Shown: positions 13,873 to 20,372 of the stretch, in pieces
Position numbering within the stretch: position 1 is the stretch's first letter
Layout: each line of letters starts with the position of its first letter
Origin: JAVBMC01 sp031552845
GTDB taxonomy: Bacteria > Verrucomicrobiota > Kiritimatiellia > RFP12 > DVOR01
NCBI GenBank assembly: GCA_031552845.1
Contig: JAVBMC010000054.1
Span: forward strand, 1 to 20,993
DNA: 20,993 bases
Reading direction: 5' to 3'
Translations under genes and position numbers: made by a program
Notes under the pieces: model-generated
What the model saw: the letters and a program-made list of their open reading frames with translations, nothing else
Database searches by the model: none
Told to the model about the DNA's origin: nothing

Positions 13873-14550
13873 TTAACGGGTGAACGCTCCCACCGCCAAA
13901 CTGCACATCGCAAAACCAAATGGCGCGGTGACTTGTACGAGCGAGCCTCGTTCGACATGTTTGCCCGGCGTCTCTTCGCTGTAGACGCATGTCACATCCG
14001 GCACCGCGCCGCTCTTCTTCAACTCCCGCCGCAACGCCTTTGCTAAACCGCAACGCTGTACTTTGGAAAGCGTGGCAATGCGGATTTGCGAGGGGTCAAA
14101 CTTTAACGCCGCGCCCATTGATGCGAACATTTGAATGTCTGCGGCTTCAGCACTGCGGATGAGCAGGGCTTTCGACTCCACTGAGTCAATCGCATCCAGC
14201 ACGCAATCGTATTCATTCAACTTGAAGGAGACTGCATTCTCAGCGTTGAAGAACTCGGTGCGGACTTCAATGACAGCATCAGGGGCAATCTCAAGAAGGC
14301 GCGCACGCAAAGCTTCGGTCTTGGGCTGTCCGAGTGTGGAGGGCAGAGCTTCGAGCTGGCGGTTGATATTGGAGGCGCAAACCACGTCGCCATCGACCAG
14401 CGTCAAGTGCCGCGCACCGGTGCGGATCAATCCTTCCGCGCACCAGCTTCCCACGCCACCCGCGCCAAAGAGGATGAAGCGCGTTTGCGCCAACCGCGCC
14501 AATCCTTTTGCGCCAAGCAACACCTCTGCCCGCTGTAACGCCTCAGTCAT
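13873..14550 (-). CDS. tcdA: tRNA threonylcarbamoyladenosine dehydratase (TcdA/CsdL)
   Basis: This 225-residue E1/ThiF-superfamily enzyme converts t6A37 of tRNA to the cyclic ct6A form using ATP. Visible are the nucleotide-binding loop FGAGGVGSWCAEGLIRTGA (residues 29-36 carry GAGGVGSW), LVDGDVVCASNINRQL (Asp 53 and 55, Asn 61, Arg 64), then LDAIDSVESKALLI and the late DVTCVYSEE segment, all as in TcdA rather than MoeB or ThiF. It lacks the CxxC zinc pairs of MoeB. The C-terminus is somewhat shorter than the E. coli protein but retains the final hydrophobic helix. Its start overlaps the preceding small gene by 8 bp, consistent with one transcript. It shares the tRNA theme with rlmN at the head of the operon. 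Confidence 0.9.
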   Translation of the reverse strand: MTEALQRAEVLLGAKGLARLAQTRFILFGAGGVGSWCAEGLIRTGARHLTLVDGDVVCASNINRQLEALPSTLGQPKTEALRARLLEIAPDAVIEVRTEFFNAENAVSFKLNEYDCVLDAIDSVESKALLIRSAEAADIQMFASMGAALKFDPSQIRIATLSKVQRCGLAKALRRELKKSGAVPDVTCVYSEETPGKHVERGSLVQVTAPFGFAMCSLAVGAFTR

Positions 14551-14905
14551 ATTTCGGCGTACCTTTTGTTTGGAAAAGTTTCTCGTAGGCTTGCTTCAAG
14601 GCCGCGTTGGTGCCCGGGCTTTCGGGGCGTATGTTGCTCTTGAGCGAGACGCCTTCCAAATCACTGAACACCATCGGCTTTGGATCGTCCACCGTCACCG
14701 CGCCGCGGTTCGGATAACCTGCGGGCGCATACCATGAACTGTCAATCCCCCAGCCGGGGCCATCCCACCAGCCGAACGGTCCCCACGGATAACCCAGCCA
14801 TGGCGAGCCCCATCCGGCATATGCCGTGGGCACCACCTCGACACTTGCCGCTGTTCCAACGGCCAACAGCATCGCACAACCCAGTAACACAATCCGCTTT
14901 ACCAT
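14543..14905 (-). CDS. Small secreted Trp/Gly/Pro-rich protein, unknown
   Basis: This 120-residue protein starts 1 bp after the TonB-like gene. It has an N-terminal signal (MVKRIVLLGCAMLLAVGTAAS, with a possible lipid-attachment Cys at 10 that sits too early to be convincing). Residues about 30-65 are strikingly rich in Trp, Gly and Pro, for example GWGSPWLGYPWGPFGWW. A more ordinary charged tail follows (LKQAYEKLFQTKGTPKYD). No known family was recognised. Its position directly behind ExbB/ExbD/TonB-like genes hints at a periplasmic or outer-membrane partner of that complex, but this rests on context alone. Confidence 0.72.
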   Translation of the reverse strand: MVKRIVLLGCAMLLAVGTAASVEVVPTAYAGWGSPWLGYPWGPFGWWDGPGWGIDSSWYAPAGYPNRGAVTVDDPKPMVFSDLEGVSLKSNIRPESPGTNAALKQAYEKLFQTKGTPKYD

Positions 14906-14906
14906 A

Positions 14907-15632
14907 TTAAAGATCCAAGTCGAACGTCACGCGCCCTGTCGCCGCCTGTTTGCCTTTCGCGCGGAGCAACAATCTCTCAGCCGCGCGGGCGACCTCGGCC
15001 TTGCCTTCCAACACCAGCCAGAACTCCGGCACGCCCTCGGCGTTCAACACGACATCAAAAACAGCGCGCCCTGTGATGTTACTCGGCATTTCGGCAGGCG
15101 AGGGCAGGGCGATTTGAAAGCCGGCCTCTTTCAGACTTTGCGACGCACGATACCGTTGTTTTTGCGGCGATGACGGCGTACTGTTGATTTGGGCGGGTCC
15201 GTCTTCCGGTAGCGGCTGAATCAAACTCGGCAGAGGCAGCTGCGGCACATCGCTGCGCGTTAGCTTCAAATCCGGCGCAGGCAGCGGCGGCGCATACTCC
15301 GGTGCGATCTGCACCTTCGCCATGCTCGCCAAGTGTCCGGGTGTCATCGAGAGCAGATCAGAACGTTGACGCCCGAAGTTGACAAAGTCAGGGCGGGCTT
15401 GCAGCAGATATCCCACCTTCGGCGGCCAGTAGACAATCTGCGCGGAAAACTCAAGGTTGATTTTTTCGGCACGCGCCACCGTGCCGCCGCCGTAAACGAC
15501 GATGAGCAGCAGAAAGCCCGCGCACGCAAACATCAGCAGCATCGCCAGCCAATACACGTGCCGCCCCTGCCGCCGTTTGCGCATCCGCCGTTTGCGGCGC
15601 AACACTGCCCGCCGTTTGCTGTCTGCAATCAT
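14907..15632 (-). CDS. TonB-like energy transducer
   Basis: This 241-residue protein overlaps the ExbD-like gene by 4 bp (ATGA). It has an extremely basic cytoplasmic start (RRAVLRRKRRMRKRR), one transmembrane helix (about 26-50) and a long periplasmic part. A Pro-rich linker at about 108-145 (EYAPPLPAPDLKL, VPQLPLPSLIQPLPEDGP) is followed by a C-terminal domain (about 165-241) containing GRAVFDVVLNAEGVPEFW, which resembles the beta-strand start of TonB C-terminal domains. TonB normally carries energy from ExbB/ExbD to outer-membrane transporters, none of which are encoded here. Sequence similarity is faint; the call rests on layout and on the two neighbouring genes. TolA-like or other envelope roles remain possible. 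Confidence 0.68.
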   Translation of the reverse strand: MIADSKRRAVLRRKRRMRKRRQGRHVYWLAMLLMFACAGFLLLIVVYGGGTVARAEKINLEFSAQIVYWPPKVGYLLQARPDFVNFGRQRSDLLSMTPGHLASMAKVQIAPEYAPPLPAPDLKLTRSDVPQLPLPSLIQPLPEDGPAQINSTPSSPQKQRYRASQSLKEAGFQIALPSPAEMPSNITGRAVFDVVLNAEGVPEFWLVLEGKAEVARAAERLLLRAKGKQAATGRVTFDLDL

Positions 15633-16084
15633 GCCGGCTTCTCGACCACGTTAATCCGCTCAACCCCTGAGCTCCGCAGCAGGTTCAACAGCGCCATCAC
15701 GTCGCCCTGTTGTACCCGGCGGTCCACCAGCACATTCAGCTCCCGCCGCGAGCCCGTCAAAGCCCGCACGCGCTCGCACAGTTTCAGCATCTGCTTCTCA
15801 TCCGAAAAGTCGTAACGGTCATCATCAAAGAACAGCACGATCTGCGTCGGCACTCCGGCGCGCTCCACCGGCAGCACCAGCATGATCTGCCCCTGCAGCA
15901 GACCCTCGGTCGCTTCCCGCTGCGACAGCTCCACCAGCGTGCCCGGCGTGACAAGGATATGGTGGCTCACCATGCCCAGCAGCATCACGATCAACCCCGC
16001 ATTCAACCACGGCACGATTCCCAGAACACCGAGCCGTGTGCTGCGCCGGGATTTCCGTTTGGATTGAAACGCAAACGGTTTCAT
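15629..16084 (-). CDS. ExbD/TolR-like protein with Asn at the key transmembrane position
   Basis: This 151-residue protein overlaps both neighbours by 4 bp. It has a basic N-terminus, a single transmembrane helix (about 20-45) and a periplasmic domain (about 60-151) with LNVLVDRRVQQGDVMALLNLLRSSGVERINVV, the classic ExbD/TolR ending. ExbD and TolR use a single Asp in the helix, in a P-[FLI]-[IVL]-D context (Asp 25 in E. coli ExbD), to carry protons and power TonB or Tol. Here that motif reads VPWLNAGLIVML, so the Asp is replaced by Asn 28 (codon AAT, read from 16001-16003). No other acidic residue lies in the helix. The protein may be a non-conducting or structural variant, or may use another mechanism. 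The neighbouring ExbB-like protein keeps its conserved Thr residues. Confidence 0.82.
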   Translation of the reverse strand: MKPFAFQSKRKSRRSTRLGVLGIVPWLNAGLIVMLLGMVSHHILVTPGTLVELSQREATEGLLQGQIMLVLPVERAGVPTQIVLFFDDDRYDFSDEKQMLKLCERVRALTGSRRELNVLVDRRVQQGDVMALLNLLRSSGVERINVVEKPA

Positions 16085-16707
16085 TCCGCCTCGCTCCTCG
16101 TTTCATTCGCCGCAAAATACTTGAACGACTCGCTCGCCGCAAAGTTCAAATCCTGACGCAAGCGGTCCAGCAGCTCCGATAGAATCTGGTGCCCCACATA
16201 ACACACCGCCGCCAACGCCAAGCCCGCCACCGTCACGCCGATCGCGCCGCTCACCATATCAAACAGCACATTCCCGCTCAACAGCGGTGCGCGGTCCGCC
16301 AGCACCTTCGCCGCTTGACGGATGCCCACCAGCGTGCCGATCAGCCCCAGCAGGGGGCCCAGCTGTGCGCCCAGCATCAGCCACTCAACCCGCTGCTCCA
16401 GGCGATTCAATTCCTCCTGCCCGACATGCTGGATTGCATCATACAAAAGCGCCGGCGGTTCCTTCCGATGCACAATCGCCTCATGCACCACCGCGGCAAT
16501 CGGTCCCGGCGAATCATCGCAGATCGCCATCGCCTCCTCAATATTATCCCGGTCCAAGATATTGAACACGCTCTTTAAAAAGTCCGAGTAGTCGACCTTG
16601 ATACGGCGGAACCGCAAGGCCCGATCCGTAAAGATCACAATCGCGGCAACCCCGAGGCCTGCCAACACCACATACATCACCTGATAAACCAGCCAACCCG
16701 TCTCCAC
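16081..16707 (-). CDS. exbB: ExbB/TolQ-type (MotA/TolQ/ExbB) proton channel protein
   Basis: The GTG at 16707 gives 208 residues. AAGGAGGTG, the last codons of rlmN, sits just before this GTG as a near-perfect Shine-Dalgarno, so it was chosen over an upstream ATG at 16770 that would overlap rlmN by 62 bp. The protein has an N-terminal helix (about 8-28), a cytoplasmic loop (about 35-105) and two helices. LGPLLGLIGTLVGI and SGAIGVTVAGLALAAVCYV hold the conserved Thr 125 and Thr 159 that line the proton path in ExbB/TolQ. ExbB pentamers surround an ExbD dimer and use the proton gradient to move TonB. Its gene overlaps the ExbD-like gene by 4 bp. The symbol reflects family; a Tol-type role is equally possible. 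Confidence 0.85.
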   Translation of the reverse strand: METGWLVYQVMYVVLAGLGVAAIVIFTDRALRFRRIKVDYSDFLKSVFNILDRDNIEEAMAICDDSPGPIAAVVHEAIVHRKEPPALLYDAIQHVGQEELNRLEQRVEWLMLGAQLGPLLGLIGTLVGIRQAAKVLADRAPLLSGNVLFDMVSGAIGVTVAGLALAAVCYVGHQILSELLDRLRQDLNFAASESFKYFAANETRSEAE

Positions 16708-16708
16708 G

Positions 16709-17800
16709 CTACACCTCCTTGCGATCTGCCTCAACCATCCGCCGCCGCAGCTGCCCGCAGGCCGCCGCACCCTCGCGTCCTCTCGAGCGGCGCAGCGTCG
16801 TATTCACGCCCGCCCCCAGCAACGCACTCTGAAACGCCCGGCACGCACCCTCATCCGGCGCCTTGCCGTCAAACTCCTTCACCGGACTCAGCGGAATCAA
16901 ATTCACCCGCGCGCCCGTCCCCCGCAGCAACGCCGCCAACTGCTGCGCCTCGCGCGGACCATCATTCAAATCCCTCACCAACGTATACTCAAACGTCACG
17001 ATCCGCCCCGTCCGCGCCATATACGCCTTACACGCCTCCATCAATTCCGCAATCGGCCAACGCTTATTCACCGGCATGATCCGGCTCCGCAGCTCATCCG
17101 TCGGCGCATGTAACGATACCGACAGTTCAAACTGCACGCCCTCCTCAGCCAGCCGCAAAATCCCCGGCACCACGCCGCACGTACTGATCGTCATATGCCG
17201 CGCACCGATATAAACCCCCTGCGGCGCATTCAAAATCCGCAACGCCTTCAACACCTCATCATAATTATCAAACGGCTCACCCATCCCCATCACGACGATA
17301 TTATTCGGCCGCCACACCCCGCCCGCCGGCGGCTTCACGATACCCGCCGCACGCGCCTCATCCCGCAACAGCCTGCACGCCGTCAACACCTGCGCCACAA
17401 TCTCCGCCGCCGACAAACTCCGCTTGCACCCCAACTGCCCGCTCGCGCAGAACACACACTTAAAATTACACCCCACCTGCGACGACACGCAAACCGTCAC
17501 CCGCTCATTCTGCGGAATAATCACCGACTCCGTAATCTCGCCATCCAACGCCCGCAAAGCCAGCTTTCGCACATTCTCGCCCGCATCCTCAACCGCGGCC
17601 GTCTCCAGCACCCCTACGGGATACTCCGCCTCCAGCCGCGCCGTCAAATCCTTCGGCAACGTCGACGCCTCCGCCCACGCCCCAATCTGCGCCCGATACA
17701 ACGCCTGTGCAATCTGCGCCCCCCGATACTTCGGAAAGCCCATCTCCACGCACACACCCGCCCATGCCTCGGGCAACACACCATACGCACCCACAACCAT
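16709..17800 (-). CDS. rlmN: 23S rRNA/tRNA adenine-C2 methyltransferase RlmN
   Basis: This 363-residue radical SAM enzyme methylates C2 of A2503 in 23S rRNA and A37 in certain tRNAs. The iron-sulfur motif is SQVGCNFKCVFCASG (Cys 111, 115 and 118, spaced CxxxCxxC). It is followed by VVMGMGEPFDNYDEV (SAM binding) and STCGVVPGI, SVSLHAPTDELRSRIMPVN, FEYTLVRDLND and LIPLSPV, all in the RlmN order. The C-terminal RRSRGREGAAACGQL supplies Cys 348, the transiently methylated residue. The first 100 residues form the usual RNA-binding domain. Length is typical. It has a consensus promoter (17826-17854) and GGAGAG before its ATG. It heads the eight-gene minus-strand run; its last codons double as the ribosome binding site of the ExbB-like gene. 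Confidence 0.95.
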   Translation of the reverse strand: MVVGAYGVLPEAWAGVCVEMGFPKYRGAQIAQALYRAQIGAWAEASTLPKDLTARLEAEYPVGVLETAAVEDAGENVRKLALRALDGEITESVIIPQNERVTVCVSSQVGCNFKCVFCASGQLGCKRSLSAAEIVAQVLTACRLLRDEARAAGIVKPPAGGVWRPNNIVVMGMGEPFDNYDEVLKALRILNAPQGVYIGARHMTISTCGVVPGILRLAEEGVQFELSVSLHAPTDELRSRIMPVNKRWPIAELMEACKAYMARTGRIVTFEYTLVRDLNDGPREAQQLAALLRGTGARVNLIPLSPVKEFDGKAPDEGACRAFQSALLGAGVNTTLRRSRGREGAAACGQLRRRMVEADRKEV

Positions 17801-17825
17801 TCACATCTCTCCAAAAACTCCCAAA

Positions 17826-17854
17826 ATCATAACATAAAACCGCCCCATCAGCAA
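17826..17854 (-). promoter_or_regulatory. Promoter of rlmN and the eight-gene run
   Basis: Minus-strand TTGCTG (17849-17854), exactly 17 bp, then TATGAT (17826-17831) preceded by TGT (extended -10). The -35 box directly abuts the inverted-repeat element at 17855-18014. Confidence 0.62.
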
Positions 17855-18014
17855 GGCGCAAAACGCCCCACCTTTGGAGAGCTGGGTTAACCCCGACGAA
17901 ATCGCGCAAGAGAATATGGAGGGCGACTTCGCCGACCCCCTGGGAGCGCCGCCGTCCCCGGCGGCATTTGTGTGCCTCAGCCCTGCACCAAAAAAGGTGG
18001 GGCAACTTTCGCGG
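17855..18014. repeat. Candidate miniature inverted-repeat / dispersed intergenic element
   Basis: GCCCCACCTTT (17865-17875) and AAAGGTGGGGC (17993-18003) form a perfect 11-bp inverted pair, and pairing continues imperfectly outward (GGCGCAAAA against TTCGCGG). Inside are the palindrome GGGTTAACCC (17884-17893), the small hairpin GGCGACTTCGCC (17922-17933) and a strong GC hairpin GCCGCCG-TCCC-CGGCGGC (17948-17965). It has no coding potential I trust. The size, inverted ends and intergenic position suit a MITE or REP-like element. The strong hairpin could also stop transcription arriving from the 18076 gene. Confidence 0.5.
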
Positions 18015-18075
18015 AAACCGCCGCACCACGTTTAGCCCCATCCTCCTCTCCCCGCTATTTGTCCGCCCTCGTCGA

Positions 18076-18726
18076 CTAACGGCCAAACAAACGAAGCAAC
18101 CGGCGCAACAGCGACATTGACGGAGTATTAGTGGCAGGCGTGGCAAGAATACACGCATCCAGCATTCGCGCAAACTCGAGAACATTGCCATCGCCGTCGA
18201 ATTTTCTCACGCGCACCGCCACGTTGTCACGGCAAAAGAAGACATCATCAAGTTCATTAAACTTCTCAAGAGTGAAATACGTATCCAGCAAGCAGATATT
18301 TCCTGGCCCGTCGCGATATTGCCAAAAGTATGGAGGCATACGATTGCAATAAAACTTTGTTAAATCCATCAGTCCGACTTGCCCGCCAATATTTACATCA
18401 GAGGAGGTTGTATACTCAAATGAAAAACGTATGGTTCCGTTTGAAGTCAAGTATTCGCCATACTGACATAATACTTCAGGAGTACGGTATTCTTCAGGAG
18501 GCGAGTAGTCACTAAGCGTATAACCTTTGGCTGTTAACGGCAGAAAAACATTGGTAGCGCACATCCCTCGCATTTGTCTGTTGGGCGTTGCAAGTGGCTC
18601 GACGCTACCTTTGACTACAATTGCACAAAAGCGATTCCATCTCTCCAGCTGATTCGTCAAGCTCTCGGCATAGAGGGATGTTCCGCTGATGAGCAGGATG
18701 CAGATTGTAATGAGTTGTGTTTTCAT
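18076..18726 (-). CDS. Secreted protein of unknown function with seven mature-chain cysteines
   Basis: This 216-residue protein has AAAAGGAT before its ATG and lies 16 bp after the leucine-rich-repeat gene, so the two are probably co-transcribed. The signal peptide is MKTQLITICILLISGTSLYA. The mature chain begins ESLTNQLERWNRF and contains seven Cys in separate contexts (FCA, MCA, LCQ, YCN, ICL, FCR, ACI), suggesting disulfide bonds outside the cytoplasm. Aromatic residues are abundant in the middle (YCNRMPPYFWQYRDG). The end MSLLRRLLRLFGR is basic and amphipathic and could touch a membrane. I recognise no family. The only functional hint is its partner, a BspA-type surface protein. Confidence 0.75.
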   Translation of the reverse strand: MKTQLITICILLISGTSLYAESLTNQLERWNRFCAIVVKGSVEPLATPNRQMRGMCATNVFLPLTAKGYTLSDYSPPEEYRTPEVLCQYGEYLTSNGTIRFSFEYTTSSDVNIGGQVGLMDLTKFYCNRMPPYFWQYRDGPGNICLLDTYFTLEKFNELDDVFFCRDNVAVRVRKFDGDGNVLEFARMLDACILATPATNTPSMSLLRRLLRLFGR

Positions 18727-18742
18727 GAACGTATCCTTTTAA

Positions 18743-19873
18743 TCAGTTGGATGACGGGGCATTGGCAGCTGGAGCGTTTTTTGGAGTAGGGATGGAAGTT
18801 AAACCACCACATCCGTGAAACGCATAAGAATCAATAGAGGTGACGCTGTCAGGAATTGTGATTGAAGTCAGGCCAGTGCAATGAGCAAACGATCTATGGC
18901 CAATAGAGGTGACACCGTTCCCGATGCTGAGCGAGGTGAGGCCAGAGCAACCAGAAAACGCTTGGGTTTCGATAGAGGTCACGCTGTCAGGAATGACGAG
19001 TGAAGTCAGACCAGTGCAATTCTCGAACGCTCTCGCCTCAATCGTGGTGACGCTGCTGGGAATGGTAATAGAGGTTAGCTCCTTGCAACCATTAAACGCT
19101 GAATGACCGATAGTGGCGACGTTGTCGGGAATCACATACCCTCCTCGAACTCCAGCGGGGTAAGCGAGTAAAGCAGACCCCGTTTTGTTGAACAGCACGC
19201 CTCCCTTAGATGAGTAATTAGGATTTTTGCTGTCTACGTGGAATGCCTGCAAGGCGGAACATCCCGCAAATGCGACCCCATCTATATTTATGGAGGTGAC
19301 GCTGTTGGGAATGGTAATAGACGTCAGTCCGCTACAACTCTGAAATGTCGATGAGCTGATAGAGGCGACGTTGTTGCCAATGATGAGTGAGGTTAGACCA
19401 TTGCACCAGCAAAATGCATATTCGTCAACAGTGATGACGCTGTCCGGAATTGTAATAACGGTCAAACCGCTGCAACCGCAAAATGCGCTATGCCCGATGG
19501 ACGTGACACTGTTGGGGATGATGACCGAAGTCAATTTGCTGCAGCCATTGACCGCATCCTTGCCGATGGTGGTGACGGGATAACCGCCGAGGACGGAAGG
19601 AATTTTGAGTGCGCCGATTGTATTCGAGCTGATAGCGGGACGGGGAGGCTCGAATCTCATCATGGAAGAAAGGGGGCTAACAATCCGCCTAGGCTTCTCA
19701 TTATCACTGTTATAAATGCTGGCTTTGCCATCAACGACGGTGTAAATATAAGTGACGCCATCGACCGTTTCGGTCGCCGCGAAAAGCGTCGAGATCATGC
19801 TGCAGAAAACCATCAGCAGAAGAATCCGCCACAGACCGAAAGTCTCAAAACAAACCCGCTTACTCTGCATCAT
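18743..19873 (-). CDS. BspA-type leucine-rich repeat (LRR_5) secreted protein
   Basis: This 376-residue protein has a signal sequence (about 1-32, ending ISTLFA) and AGGAGG upstream of the start. About ten 23-residue repeats follow the pattern x-I-P-x-S-V-T-S-I-x-x-x-A-F-x-x-C-x-G-L-T-S-I. Examples are TIPDSVTSIDSYAFHGCGGL and VIPDSVTSIETQAFSGCSGL. Repeats 1-5 (about 90-205) and 6-10 (about 240-360) are separated by the insertion typical of BspA proteins (HVDSKNPNYSSKGGVLFNKTGSALLAYPAG). Such proteins are cell-surface or secreted and often bind host or matrix proteins. The repeats are visible in the DNA too (recurrent GTGACGCTGTCAGGAAT-like words), so copy number may vary between strains. The C-terminus (TPKNAPAANAPSSN) has no anchor signal. 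It is first of a two-gene unit. Confidence 0.92.
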   Translation of the reverse strand: MMQSKRVCFETFGLWRILLLMVFCSMISTLFAATETVDGVTYIYTVVDGKASIYNSDNEKPRRIVSPLSSMMRFEPPRPAISSNTIGALKIPSVLGGYPVTTIGKDAVNGCSKLTSVIIPNSVTSIGHSAFCGCSGLTVITIPDSVITVDEYAFCWCNGLTSLIIGNNVASISSSTFQSCSGLTSITIPNSVTSINIDGVAFAGCSALQAFHVDSKNPNYSSKGGVLFNKTGSALLAYPAGVRGGYVIPDNVATIGHSAFNGCKELTSITIPSSVTTIEARAFENCTGLTSLVIPDSVTSIETQAFSGCSGLTSLSIGNGVTSIGHRSFAHCTGLTSITIPDSVTSIDSYAFHGCGGLTSIPTPKNAPAANAPSSN

Positions 19874-19927
19874 TTGCGTTCCTCCTCTTCTCTCGGCTCA
19901 CATCAGATTAAGATTGGCTTTGCGGTA

Positions 19928-19956
19928 ATGATAACACAAATTCCACCCCCAAGCAA
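19928..19956 (-). promoter_or_regulatory. Promoter of the leucine-rich-repeat gene
   Basis: Minus-strand TTGCTT (19951-19956), 17 bp, TATCAT (19928-19933) preceded by TGT, an extended -10 like those of the 615 gene and rlmN. The leader would be about 45-50 nt. Confidence 0.6.
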
Positions 19957-20060
19957 GAGCATACAGCCCGCACCGAATTTTCGTAACTTGCCGTTCCCCA
20001 CCCTTTTCCCTTTGTTTTCGAGTTTCAGTTTACTTTTGCCACTTTCTCCCTTTTTCCCGC

Positions 20061-20089
20061 TTGACTTGTCTATGGCGCTTTGCTAAACT
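20061..20089 (+). promoter_or_regulatory. Possible plus-strand promoter starting a long leader or small RNA
   Basis: TTGACT (20061-20066), exactly 17 bp, TAAACT (20084-20089). The start would be near 20096, about 280 nt upstream of the next coding start and of a separate promoter for that gene. Confidence 0.45.
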
Positions 20090-20095
20090 TCGCCC

Positions 20096-20315
20096 CCGTT
20101 GACCCCATTGAGTGCCCCGTCACTGATTCGGATTTTGTGGCTCGGAGTTCCAACGCGAACCTCCGCCCCCCGACATACGGGAGCTTAAGCTCCAAGGAGC
20201 CATCAACTATAACAGACTGCCTGTTTGGCCGGCGTGCAGTCCAGATGCCAGGGGGATATCCACCAATCGCACGAGTGTGCTGTTAGGTTTTGTTCGGAAT
20301 CGCCGTGGTGTCGGG
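20096..20315 (+). other. Possible structured RNA or complex leader; no gene seen
   Basis: This 220-nt stretch has no supported coding frame and several inverted repeats. They are CGGAGTTC with GAACCTCCG (about 20143-20165, one bulge), the perfect palindrome GGAGCTTAAGCTCC (20180-20193), and GACTGC (20215-20220) with GCAGTC (20236-20241). There is also a possible long-range closing pair, CAC-GATTC (20121-20129) with GAATC-GTG (20297-20307). It is framed by one promoter on the left and another on the right, as a stand-alone small RNA would be. Conserved cores of tmRNA, SRP RNA and RNase P were looked for and not found; a 6S-like RNA cannot be excluded. Confidence 0.25.
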
Positions 20316-20345
20316 TTGACAGACGCCGCCGGCTGACAATATCAT
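20316..20345 (+). promoter_or_regulatory. Promoter of the HU-Ig protein gene
   Basis: TTGACA (20316-20321), 18 bp, TATCAT (20340-20345). The start would be near 20352, only about 20 nt before the ATG. Confidence 0.6.
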
Positions 20346-20372
20346 ACATAGGCGGCAGAAAGAAAACGTATC

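Noticed and set aside
13872..13958. Longer start for the DUF2752 protein
   Set aside because: It overlaps tcdA by 86 bp and adds sequence unlike the family; the ATG at 13871 directly follows the tcdA stop.
16708..16770. Upstream ATG for the ExbB-like protein
   Set aside because: It overlaps rlmN by 62 bp and lacks a ribosome binding site, while the GTG at 16707 has AAGGAGGTG just upstream.
17589..18191. 200-codon minus-strand frame between rlmN and the Cys-containing secreted protein
   Set aside because: It overlaps both supported genes out of frame and covers the inverted-repeat element; no family resemblance or ribosome binding site.
20096..20315. tmRNA, SRP RNA or RNase P RNA
   Set aside because: Their conserved core sequences were looked for by eye and not found.
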